This document shows positions 20,271-28,540 of a stretch of 64,000 nt of DNA, piece by piece; the first letter of the stretch is position 1; the number at the start of each line of letters is the position of its first letter. Origin of the DNA: Kordia algicida (GTDB lineage: Bacteria > Bacteroidota > Bacteroidia > Flavobacteriales > Flavobacteriaceae); NCBI RefSeq assembly GCF_051013375.1, contig NZ_CP142125.1, one strand, 5' to 3'. Position numbers and translations under genes: made by a program. The notes beneath the pieces were generated by a model. It had not been told where the DNA came from. It made no database searches and was given only the letters and a program-made list of their open reading frames with translations.

Positions 20271-20301
20271 TTTGTCTTCGCTACAGCGGAAAATATTTTC
20301 G
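20271..20301 (+). promoter_or_regulatory. Promoter of the leucine-rich-repeat protein gene
   Basis: TTTG (20271-20274), a 19-base spacer, then TATTTTCG (20294-20301), one base off TAnnTTTG. This predicts a leader of about 140 bases before the start at 20447; the rest of the leader is AT-rich with a weak ATTCAA/TTGAAT hairpin near 20404-20420. Confidence 0.6.
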
Positions 20302-20446
20302 CGTCATAACTAACACATGAATCATTATAAAACGAACATGAGTTTTTATTATTTCAAAAATTTATACAAAGGAATAATTAAAATTTATGTGAGTTACTGA
20401 TTGTATTCAATTTTTTTGAATCATCAGAAACCAAAAAAATAAACAG

Positions 20447-23400
20447 ATGAAAAATGTTCTATTTACGGTTATTTGCCTTTTTGTTCTTAGTATACTAAAT
20501 GCGCAAACTACAGCAATTCCAGATGCAAACTTTGAACAAGCACTAATTGATTTCGGCTATGATATTGTCCTTGACGGAGAAGTCTTTACGGATCAAATTA
20601 ATGATGTTACCGAATTGTATGTCAGTAATAGAAATATTTCTGATTTGACAGGAATTGAAGACTTTGATAGTTTGGTCGTTTTAGATGCATCTCAAAATAA
20701 TCTTACAAGTTTAAATATCAATGGTTTAACGGCACTTCAAGTATTGGTTGTGTATCAAAATAATTTAACAAGCATCAACACGGCGAATTTGTTACAATTG
20801 AGGCAAGTAGATATCAGTAACAATAATTTTTCTACGATTAGTTTTTTAAATAACGTATCGCTTCTCACGTTGGATTGTCATAACAATAATGCGACTTCAA
20901 TTACACTCAATAACAACAGTAACTTAGAAGAATTATACGCATTCAATAATAATTTTTCAACTATAAATTTAAGCAACAATCAAAACTTATTCGTTGTAGA
21001 TCTTGCCAATAATAATCTTACGGAACTAGATGTTTTAATCAATTCACAATTAGAATATTTATCTGTGTATAGTAATCAATTAACGTCTTTAAACTTAGTA
21101 AATCAGAGTAATTTGCAAGAATTGGTGTGTTATAACAATCAATTGACCTCTTTAGACTTAAGTGCAAATACAGCGTTGGCAGCATTATATTGTCAAACCA
21201 ATCAATTGGAAAGTTTAAGTATTAAGAATGGCAACAATATCAACATGTCAAATGCCAATTTTAATGCCTTAAACAATCCAAATTTAGGCTGTATTCAAGT
21301 TGATGATGCAGCAAATACGTATACAAACGTGGATGAAAACGCTATTTTTCTAGAAGATTGCAGTCTTTTTGGGCAAGATATTTATGTGCCAGATGATAAT
21401 TTTGAACAAGCTTTGATCGATTTAGGAATTGACACTTCAGGCGTTTTAGACGATTATGTAGCTTTTGCAGATGTTATCAATGTGATGAATTTAGACGTTT
21501 CTTCAAAAAACATTGCAGATCTTACAGGAATTGAAGCTTTCTTCAACCTGAAAACTTTAGACGTAACCAATAATAATCTAACAGCACTTAACATCAACGC
21601 GAGTACAAATTTAGAAGAACTTTATTGCGCAACAAATCAGCTGACAAACTTGGATGTAACTTCAAATGTGCAGCTACAAAAACTTATCTGTACAGAAAAT
21701 CAACTCACAAGTATCAATACCAATAATAATGTATGGTTGGAAGAATTGAATTTTAGAGACAATCAAGTAGCTTCAATAGATTTGAGCAACAATGTATTGC
21801 TTAAAAACTTGTACATAACTAGCAACCAACTAACGACATTAGATTTAAATAACAATACACAACTGGAAATTATTTGGTGTGGCGATAATTTATTGACCGA
21901 TTTAAGTTTTCCAAATCATCCAATGCTACGCGATTGCTTTGTAACTTATGGGCAATTGGAAACTATTGATGTAGCAAGTTGTGCTGCTTTGGAAGATTTA
22001 CGATGTTTTTCAAACAATTTAACCGAGTTGGATGTAAGCAACAATACGCAACTTACATTTTTACGTGCCAATACCAATAATATTTCTTGTATTGCTGTGG
22101 CGGATGTTGCTTATGCGGAAGCCAATTGGATTGGTATGGTAGACAATGACGTCGTATTTAGAAACAATTGCGGACCTGTATATGTGCCAAATGATAATTT
22201 TGAGCAGGCATTGATCGATTTAGGATATGATAATGTATTGGATGATTATGTAGATAGAATGACTGCTGAAAGTGTAACTACGTTAAATTTAAGTTCTAAA
22301 TCGATATCAGATTTGACAGGAATTGAAGCATTCTTAGGACTTCAATTTTTAAATGTAACTAATAACAATCTTTCAACAATTGATATCAGTGCCAATACAG
22401 AATTAAAACGATTTTACGGTACTTTAAATCAACTTACAAGTTTAGATGTAAGTCAAAATGCAGCATTAGAACACTTATATTGCGCTCAAAATCAACTGTC
22501 AAGCATCGATGTTTCTACCAATACATTGTTAGAAGAATTGGGAGTTGCTGGAAATCAAATCGCTACTATAAACATTAGTAACAATACAGCTTTGGAATTA
22601 TTTACTTGTGCAAACAATCAACTTACAAGTTTAGATGTAAGCTCAAATACTGCACTTGATTTTTTAAATTTCCGAAATAACCAATTAACTAATATTGATC
22701 TCAGTACAAATGTATTGTTGACAGAATTACTCTGTTCTGATAATCAACTAACTGCTTTGGATGTTAGTTCAAACAACTTATTAGAAAGAGTAGAATGTCA
22801 AACGAATCAACTCACAAGTTTAGATTTTAACAATCATCCTTTTTTGGAAGATTTAAATTGTAGAGAAAACCTATTAACGACAATCAATATTAATAGTGCT
22901 TCTGCTTTAAAGCAGGTGAGAATAGATAATAATAACCTTTCTCAATTAAACGTAGAACTCAATACGTTGTTAGAAAATCTAAGTTGTTCAAACAACAATA
23001 TAAACTCTTTAGACTTAAGCAATCAAACAGCATTGATTACATTAGAATGCTCTGACAATAATATCACTTCATTAGATGTAACAAATTCAAACGCCTTACA
23101 AACACTAAATTGTTCCAATAACAATCTTGCTGTTTTAGATGTAGCAAACCTTAACATACTCGATCTCAATTGTTCCAATAACCAAATTAATACTATTTTC
23201 TTTGGGAATATGAGTTCGCTCACAAATTTTGACTGTAGTGCAAATCAACTTTCTGAACTGGATATTAGCCAACAAGCACAACTTGTAAACTTAGAAGCAT
23301 TTAATAACTTATTAAGCTGTATTCAAGTTAGTGATGAGTCGTACGCAAATCTCAATTGGACAACTAATGTGGATACGAATGTGACTTTTAGTTTAGATTG

Positions 23401-24220
23401 TATAGATGTATTATACATAAATACAGACGACTTCACTACAATGGCTTTACTAGCTTTAGGAACTATAGATACTAATTTTGATGGCTTTATTAGTTTTGAA
23501 GAAGCTGCTGCAGTCACAGGAACATTGGATTTAAACAACAGAGGAATCACAAGTGTAGAAGGATTAAATGCTTTTATAAACATTACAACGTTAGATATTT
23601 CTGGGAACAGCATCGATGATTTAAGTCCCTTAACAGGCTTGTCTATTGATATCGTAAGTAGAAACTCTGGCGCAAGCAGTGAAATGTCAGTAACACCAAT
23701 GGCTTTAGAACATTTATTTGCAGATGGAAATACATTTAGCACTGCAAACTTAGATGATTTAACTAACTTAAAAACTGTAGATTTAGGAAACAATCTCAAT
23801 CTAATCACGGTAAGTATTCGTAATGGAAACAATGCTGCGATTACAAGTTTCAATACAATCGGTTCAACACAACTGACCTGTATTTTGGTTGATGATGAAA
23901 ACGCAGGATATTTAATGACTTGGTCTGTGGAAGGAACGAGTAATTTTACCAATACTGAAGCTGCATGTTTGGCGATACTATCTACACCAGAAACGACTCT
24001 TGAAGAAGCTTTTAGCATATATCCAAATCCTGTTAGTGACAATCTTACAATTAAAACATCTACAACATTAGATACCATAGAAATTTACAATGCCAGTGGT
24101 CAACGAATTATCAAAACTAACCACACTATCATCAATATGGCTAACTACCCAACAGGACTCTATTTTGTCAAATTGTACAGTGAAAAGAAAGTCATTATCA
24201 AAAAAGTGGTAAAGCGATAG
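20447..24220 (+). CDS. Type IX-secreted leucine-rich-repeat protein
   Basis: A 1,257-residue secreted protein with a signal peptide (LSILNAQ). It is built of ~45 short leucine-rich repeats of 20-22 residues (NQLTSLDVSSNTAL, LEELYCATNQL). Three times the array restarts with the same cap: PDANFEQALIDFGYD, PDDNFEQALIDLGID and PNDNFEQALIDLGYD, each followed by a DLTGIEAF piece. A fourth, divergent cap contains an EF-hand-like TNFDGFISFEE. The C-terminus is a type A type IX sorting domain (FSIYPNPVSDNLTIK, NYPTGLYFVKLY, IIKKVVKR). A role in surface binding or adhesion is inferred. It shares its control site with the preceding secreted protein gene. Confidence 0.85.
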   Translation: MKNVLFTVICLFVLSILNAQTTAIPDANFEQALIDFGYDIVLDGEVFTDQINDVTELYVSNRNISDLTGIEDFDSLVVLDASQNNLTSLNINGLTALQVLVVYQNNLTSINTANLLQLRQVDISNNNFSTISFLNNVSLLTLDCHNNNATSITLNNNSNLEELYAFNNNFSTINLSNNQNLFVVDLANNNLTELDVLINSQLEYLSVYSNQLTSLNLVNQSNLQELVCYNNQLTSLDLSANTALAALYCQTNQLESLSIKNGNNINMSNANFNALNNPNLGCIQVDDAANTYTNVDENAIFLEDCSLFGQDIYVPDDNFEQALIDLGIDTSGVLDDYVAFADVINVMNLDVSSKNIADLTGIEAFFNLKTLDVTNNNLTALNINASTNLEELYCATNQLTNLDVTSNVQLQKLICTENQLTSINTNNNVWLEELNFRDNQVASIDLSNNVLLKNLYITSNQLTTLDLNNNTQLEIIWCGDNLLTDLSFPNHPMLRDCFVTYGQLETIDVASCAALEDLRCFSNNLTELDVSNNTQLTFLRANTNNISCIAVADVAYAEANWIGMVDNDVVFRNNCGPVYVPNDNFEQALIDLGYDNVLDDYVDRMTAESVTTLNLSSKSISDLTGIEAFLGLQFLNVTNNNLSTIDISANTELKRFYGTLNQLTSLDVSQNAALEHLYCAQNQLSSIDVSTNTLLEELGVAGNQIATINISNNTALELFTCANNQLTSLDVSSNTALDFLNFRNNQLTNIDLSTNVLLTELLCSDNQLTALDVSSNNLLERVECQTNQLTSLDFNNHPFLEDLNCRENLLTTININSASALKQVRIDNNNLSQLNVELNTLLENLSCSNNNINSLDLSNQTALITLECSDNNITSLDVTNSNALQTLNCSNNNLAVLDVANLNILDLNCSNNQINTIFFGNMSSLTNFDCSANQLSELDISQQAQLVNLEAFNNLLSCIQVSDESYANLNWTTNVDTNVTFSLDCIDVLYINTDDFTTMALLALGTIDTNFDGFISFEEAAAVTGTLDLNNRGITSVEGLNAFINITTLDISGNSIDDLSPLTGLSIDIVSRNSGASSEMSVTPMALEHLFADGNTFSTANLDDLTNLKTVDLGNNLNLITVSIRNGNNAAITSFNTIGSTQLTCILVDDENAGYLMTWSVEGTSNFTNTEAACLAILSTPETTLEEAFSIYPNPVSDNLTIKTSTTLDTIEIYNASGQRIIKTNHTIINMANYPTGLYFVKLYSEKKVIIKKVVKR

Positions 24221-24366
24221 TATGAATAAACGTCATTTCAATATATAATCAAGTCTGAATTTGTTTTTTCTTTATAAATGCGAAAAAATTATAGTCCTAA
24301 TCTGCAAAGTTTATAAAAATCATAGCCACTATTTGAGATAACGATTAAAGAAAAATACGAATATTA

Positions 24367-24418
24367 TTTGTTCACTTCATAAATATCTATATATTTGGTA
24401 AACCAATCTGGTTAACCA
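24367..24418 (+). promoter_or_regulatory. Promoter and double GntR operator of the first PL7 gene
   Basis: TTTG (24367-24370), 19 bases, TATATTTG (24390-24397) is a perfect Bacteroidetes promoter. The -7 box overlaps TGGTAAACCA (24396-24405), and three bases later comes the palindrome TGGTTAACCA (24409-24418), ending seven bases before the start codon. The same 23-base double operator occurs before susC and a single one before the GntR-family gene. A repressor here would block open-complex formation. Confidence 0.8.
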
Positions 24419-24425
24419 ATTTAAA

Positions 24426-25379
24426 ATGAAGTCAAAACACATATTCATAAGTACCATTGTAAAAAGGCTTTGTGTATTATTAGGTGGATTCACACTCTGT
24501 GTAAGCTGTTCAAATAATGATGAATTGGACAAGCCAACGCCAACAACGAGTACACCAACAACTCCTACAACGCCATCAGAACCTGAGCCAATATCAGTAA
24601 ATTATGCAGATATTAACTTTTCAAATTGGAAAGTTACACTTCCGGTAGATGAAAATAATAATGGAAAACCTGACGAATATCAACCCGACGAATTAGTGAA
24701 TTTTGGATACCAAACACTCGCGCCTGTACAACCATTTATGTATGATGATACAGAAGACGAGTCATTGGTTTTTTACACATACCCTGAAAGTTCTACGACA
24801 AATAGCTCGTATTCTCGTACAGAATTACGGGAATTAATCAATCCTTTAAACTCAAGAGAAAATTGGACATTACTTGAAGGTGGAACGCTCAAAGGACGCT
24901 TAAAAGTTACAGACGTTTCAGAAAACACCAATTCAAGCGACACTTACCACAAAGTTATTGTAATGCAAATTCACGGAATCATTTCCGAAGAAGACATGAA
25001 TACCTTCAATTTCTCATCTAATAACGGACCACCATTAATTAAAATTTACTGGAAAGATGGTTACATCTGGTCACACAAAAAATCTCTAGTTGATGAAAGT
25101 ACAAACGGCGACGATTTACTAGATACGTCGAGCAATACTTGGTATGACATCAAACAAAATCTTGGGTATGTTGGTTATGAAGCATTTGACTTCAAAATAG
25201 AAGCTTCTGATGCAAAAATCGTCGTGACACTTAACAATGAATCCTCACACACATATGAAGACATTAGCTTAGAAAAATGGCCTTTTGAAAACTATTTCAA
25301 AGCAGGAAACTATCTAACAGCCACAGATGCCAACGCATATTCTTATGTAAAATATTACAACTTATACATAACTCATTAA
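24426..25379 (+). CDS. Alginate lyase, PL7 family lipoprotein
   Basis: A 317-residue lipoprotein (lipobox LCVSC) with a Thr/Pro-rich linker to residue ~58, then a single PL7 jelly-roll catalytic domain. Family motifs are SYSRTELREL (substrate-binding Arg/Glu), VMQIHG (catalytic His, the QIH form) and the C-terminal YFKAGNYLT (catalytic Tyr). It cleaves alginate by beta-elimination, giving unsaturated oligo-uronates; the QIH form is often linked to poly-G or mixed preference, which is inference here. Surface or periplasmic location is expected from the lipobox. Confidence 0.9.
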   Translation: MKSKHIFISTIVKRLCVLLGGFTLCVSCSNNDELDKPTPTTSTPTTPTTPSEPEPISVNYADINFSNWKVTLPVDENNNGKPDEYQPDELVNFGYQTLAPVQPFMYDDTEDESLVFYTYPESSTTNSSYSRTELRELINPLNSRENWTLLEGGTLKGRLKVTDVSENTNSSDTYHKVIVMQIHGIISEEDMNTFNFSSNNGPPLIKIYWKDGYIWSHKKSLVDESTNGDDLLDTSSNTWYDIKQNLGYVGYEAFDFKIEASDAKIVVTLNNESSHTYEDISLEKWPFENYFKAGNYLTATDANAYSYVKYYNLYITH

Positions 25380-25499
25380 AAGCTACTACATGAAAATAGA
25401 ATTACTTTTAATAATAGTACTTATTGTAAGTTTTGCAGAAACGCAAACAACACTTGCCATAAGTACAGGAACGAGAAAACCTTTTCAACGTTTGGATAG
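25380..25499. other. Degraded sequence after the first PL7 gene
   Basis: A 66-codon open frame (25390-25590) begins like a hydrophobic leader but has no recognisable domain and runs out of frame across the sorting-domain remnant described next. All three frames contain stops or compositionally odd stretches. I read it as decayed coding DNA rather than a gene. Confidence 0.4.
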
Positions 25500-25631
25500 C
25501 AAATCGAGTTCAGTATATTCTCGTACTAATATGTTAGTCACAATAGCATTAATATTTCTAATCTTAATGGAATGTATATCGCTCAAATAGCGATAAATAA
25601 TATGAGTGTAGCAAAAAAAATCAAAGAATAA
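25500..25631 (+). pseudogene. Remnant of a type IX secretion sorting domain
   Basis: Starting at 25500 one frame reads QIEFSIFSY, a stop, then YVSHNSINISNLNGMYIAQI followed by AINNMSVAKKIKE and a stop at 25629-25631. This is the pattern of a type A sorting domain (I-E-I-F-S-x-x-G, INISxLxxGxYIAxI, KKIxKE). An in-frame stop at 25527 and the loss of everything upstream show it is dead. A terminator follows, as expected for the 3' end of a former gene. Confidence 0.55.
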
Positions 25632-25648
25632 TTTCAAACAGTACTAGC

Positions 25649-25687
25649 AGCTTCTGTTTTCATGAAAATATCTGCAGAAGCTTTTTA
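25649..25687 (+). terminator. Intrinsic terminator behind the remnant gene
   Basis: AGCTTCTG (25649-25656) pairs with CAGAAGCT (25675-25682), with TTTTCATGAAAA able to fold inside the loop, then TTTTTATAATTTT. An ATG at 25662 lies inside this hairpin, which argues against it as the start of the next gene. Confidence 0.7.
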
Positions 25688-25736
25688 TAATTTTAATTTC
25701 ACAACCGAAAAAAGTCATTATCAAACAAAATATCAT

Positions 25737-27800
25737 ATGAGATTCAAAATATCCACATCAGTTTTCCCTTTTTACTTAGTAATGATAAGCTTCCTTTTAC
25801 TATGTAATTCATGTGCTGATACTAAAAAACAAAACACAGAAAATAAAACAGAAAAAATAGCAGAAAATGGTAATGCCAATGATGTCATACCAATCTTTCA
25901 ACACTGGAATTTAATCTTGGGTGATGGTTCTAACGTAGGAAAAGCTACAGATTATGAAAACAAAGATTTCTTTTATACTGAAAATGACGAAAAAGGAGAT
26001 TGGGTAGTATTCAAATCACCAAATGCGGGAAACACACACGGAACTTCCAACAATACCAGAACCGAATTGGCACAACTAAAAAAATGGTCGCCAACAACAG
26101 ATGCAAAAATGAACGCCACGTTAAAAGTGATGAATGTCTCAACAACAGGTGATGCGCGTGTGGCAGCAACATATTCAGTAGTAGTTGGTCAAATTCATAG
26201 TGCAGACGGACATGAAAATGAACCACTAAAAATATTTTACAAAAAATTCCCAGGTCATACCAAAGGTTCAGTTTTTTGGAATTATGAAATCAATACCGCA
26301 GGAGACGACAATTCAAAAAGATGGGATTATTCTTATCCAATTTGGGGTTATGACTTTTCTGTAGTCGGAACAGATAAAAATACATATCCACCTGAACCAG
26401 AAGACGGAATTGCTTTAGGGGAAGAATTCAGTTATGAAGTTAAAGTAAAAGATGGTATTATGCACCTTACATTTTCAAGTGAAGGACACGAAACCAAAAC
26501 CTTTACTAAAAATCTGATCGCTTCCGAATATACCAAAGATTCAGACATTCCGAAACAGGTTCAAAATTTATTTGTGCCCATAGGTCAAGATGGTGTTGAA
26601 CGAGTAAAAGCGTATGCAGGTGAGGGACTTTTCTTCAAATTAGGTTGTTACAATCAAACAAACGGGAAAGATCCTAAAGTAAACAAAGTTTGGTGTTCTG
26701 GAGCAGAAACCTATGGTGGAGACATTACCAAACAGTATGCTGATGGAAATTATGCTGAAGTTTGGTTTAAATCTGCAAGTATTGAAATCAGCGATGATGC
26801 AATCTCTAATGAAGGATATTTCAAAGCAAACGATGGTTTAAGCAAAAAAATAGTATATCCAAATGAGGTTATTCCTTTTATGGATAAATTCAAAATCTTA
26901 ATGGGTGATGGAACTAATGAAGATAATCTTATCAACTTTCAAGATGAAAACTTTTTTTACACTGTAATTGATGGAACCAGACGTTGGGTAGTTTACAAAA
27001 CACCAAACTCAGGAGTTACCTCAAAAAATTCAAGCAATACAAGAACAGAATTACATGAAAAACGTGAATGGACACCAGAAGAAGGTGGAAAACTCACGGG
27101 TACTTGTAAAGTAATGCAAGTTTCAGTCTCTGGTGATGCTAGAGTTGCAGCTTCTTACGCTACAGTAGTAGGACAAATTCATAGTGGAGAAGGACATGAA
27201 AACGAACCACTAAAAATATTTTACAAAAAATTCCCAGGACATACCAAAGGTTCTGTCTTTTGGAACTACGAAATAAACACTGCGGGTGATGACAACTCAG
27301 GACGTTGGGATTATTCCACTGCCGTTTGGGGAAATGACATGTCAGTCATCGGAAAAACCAAAGATGATTACCCTGCAGAACCTAAAGATGGAATCGAACT
27401 AGGAGAAGAATTCAGTTATGAGGTAAACGTGTATAAAGGTATCATGTATCTCACGTTTAAGAGTGAAGGTCACGAAACCAAAACATTCACTAAAAACCTT
27501 ATCAAATCTGAATATGTAAATAAATCAGACATACCAACACAAGTACAAAAACTATTTGTACCCATTGGACAAGATGGAACCGAGCGTGCTACTGCCTACA
27601 GTGGAGAACTAGGGTATTTTAAGCAAGGAGCATACAATCAAACTAACGGGAAAAGTCCTGAAAAAAATATGGTTTGGTGTGCAGGAGCAGAAACCTATGG
27701 AGGCGATATTGCTAAGCAATACGAAAATGGTTGTTACACAGAAGTATGGTTTAGAGAAGCAACGGTAGGACTTGGAACGCCACCAGCAACTCATAAGTAA
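25737..27800 (+). CDS. Alginate lyase lipoprotein with two tandem PL7 domains
   Basis: A 687-residue lipoprotein; start chosen at ATG 25737 because it gives a proper signal peptide with lipobox (LLLCNSC). The frame is open to 25662, but that start falls inside a terminator. Two homologous halves (~50-365 and ~380-685) each contain NTRTEL, VGQIHS, a near-identical HENEPLKIFYKKFPGH, VFWNYEINTAGDDNS and a C-terminal YNQTNGK. These match PL7 substrate-binding (RTEL), catalytic His (QIH) and Tyr regions. Both halves keep the motifs, so both may be active. Two catalytic domains on one lipoprotein may help processive or cooperative attack, which is inference. Confidence 0.85.
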   Translation: MRFKISTSVFPFYLVMISFLLLCNSCADTKKQNTENKTEKIAENGNANDVIPIFQHWNLILGDGSNVGKATDYENKDFFYTENDEKGDWVVFKSPNAGNTHGTSNNTRTELAQLKKWSPTTDAKMNATLKVMNVSTTGDARVAATYSVVVGQIHSADGHENEPLKIFYKKFPGHTKGSVFWNYEINTAGDDNSKRWDYSYPIWGYDFSVVGTDKNTYPPEPEDGIALGEEFSYEVKVKDGIMHLTFSSEGHETKTFTKNLIASEYTKDSDIPKQVQNLFVPIGQDGVERVKAYAGEGLFFKLGCYNQTNGKDPKVNKVWCSGAETYGGDITKQYADGNYAEVWFKSASIEISDDAISNEGYFKANDGLSKKIVYPNEVIPFMDKFKILMGDGTNEDNLINFQDENFFYTVIDGTRRWVVYKTPNSGVTSKNSSNTRTELHEKREWTPEEGGKLTGTCKVMQVSVSGDARVAASYATVVGQIHSGEGHENEPLKIFYKKFPGHTKGSVFWNYEINTAGDDNSGRWDYSTAVWGNDMSVIGKTKDDYPAEPKDGIELGEEFSYEVNVYKGIMYLTFKSEGHETKTFTKNLIKSEYVNKSDIPTQVQKLFVPIGQDGTERATAYSGELGYFKQGAYNQTNGKSPEKNMVWCAGAETYGGDIAKQYENGCYTEVWFREATVGLGTPPATHK

Positions 27801-27908
27801 TAATGAATGAGTTAAGAGTTAAAAAGTGATGAGTTTCATTAACCAACAACTAATAAGCGACAACGGAGCAAAGCAAACAATCAACAAACAACAAAAAACA
27901 ATACAGAA

Positions 27909-28256
27909 ATGAAAACATTTGGAGCAAGCAAAGAATTTATACTAGACAAAGACCTTGAATGGGAAGTTGTAGGCGAAGGTATAAAACGCAAAATTATGGG
28001 ATATGATGATAAAATCATGCTCGTTAAAGTGCATTTTGACAAAGGAGGAATAGGGTACAAGCACGAACACTACCACAGTCAGGTTACCTATGTTGAAAGT
28101 GGAACATTCGAATTTTCAATAGGAGAAGAAACACGTGTTGTAAAAGGAGGTGATACTGTGTACATTCCGCCACACGTATTACACGGAGCTATCTGCACAG
28201 AAGAAGGCATTTTAATAGACGTTTTTAGTCCAATACGAGAAGATTTTATGGAATAA
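27909..28256 (+). CDS. kdgF: KdgF-type cupin (unsaturated uronate to DEH conversion)
   Basis: A 115-residue single-domain cupin without a signal peptide. Motif 1 is YKHEHYHSQVTYVESGTF and motif 2 is VYIPPHVLHG, giving the 3-His/Glu-type metal site. KdgF opens 4,5-unsaturated monouronates to 4-deoxy-L-erythro-5-hexoseulose uronate (DEH); its presence between lyase genes and susC fits this exactly. The 108 bases before it contain no visible promoter, so it is probably read from the lyase operon. Confidence 0.85.
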   Translation: MKTFGASKEFILDKDLEWEVVGEGIKRKIMGYDDKIMLVKVHFDKGGIGYKHEHYHSQVTYVESGTFEFSIGEETRVVKGGDTVYIPPHVLHGAICTEEGILIDVFSPIREDFME

Positions 28257-28300
28257 AAAGTAAAAAAAATTAACAATTATTTAATAAAATTTACGAAAAC

Positions 28301-28352
28301 GTTGTAAATCTCAAAAAAATACATATATTTGGTAAACCAATCTGGTTAACCA
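28301..28352 (+). promoter_or_regulatory. Promoter and double GntR operator of susC
   Basis: GTTG (28301-28304), 19 bases, TATATTTG (28324-28331). The -7 box overlaps TGGTAAACCA (28330-28339), followed by TGGTTAACCA (28343-28352): the same arrangement as before the first PL7 gene at 24396-24418. This predicts a transcript start near 28338 and a ~200-base leader. Confidence 0.8.
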
Positions 28353-28367
28353 ATTTTTTAGCCACAA

Positions 28368-28460
28368 AAAAAGGACAGGTGCACGCCTATCCTTTTTGGA
28401 ATATTACTTCTTTGGAGGGAAGTAAAATTATACATAATTACTTGTAGTAACATGCATATT
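28368..28460 (+). ncRNA. Structured leader of the susC operon (candidate cis RNA)
   Basis: AAAAAGGACAGG (28368-28379) pairs with CCTATCCTTTTT (28386-28397), one mismatch, around the loop TGCACG. The stem and T-run could act as an attenuator. Then come GGAGGGAAGTAA (28414-28425), part of a TTACTTC/GAAGTAA hairpin, TATACA, and CATGCA (28451-28456). The same series of elements occurs at 35709-35790. CATGCA could pair with the TGCA of the loop as a pseudoknot. I do not recognise a known RNA family. Confidence 0.45.
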
Positions 28461-28540
28461 GCAAAAATACAAAAAAAATGGCAGTAGCAGTAAAGCTTTA
28501 AGTAATTAGTAGAATATTAACTAATTAAAAAAACCTAATT

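Noticed and set aside
20404..20420. ATTCAA/TTGAAT hairpin before the leucine-rich-repeat gene as a terminator or riboswitch
   Set aside because: It is short, AT-only and not followed by a T-run; such pairs are frequent by chance at this base composition.
23323..24078. A 251-codon open frame on the minus strand
   Set aside because: It is the antisense of the leucine-rich-repeat gene; the repeat structure suppresses stops on the opposite strand. No protein family is visible.
25390..25590. A 66-codon open frame with a hydrophobic start
   Set aside because: It crosses the out-of-frame sorting-domain remnant and looks like chance coding over decayed DNA, although a small membrane peptide cannot be fully excluded.
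25662..25736. Upstream ATG for the tandem PL7 protein
   Set aside because: It lies in the terminator hairpin of the preceding remnant, and the signal peptide with lipobox begins only at 25737.
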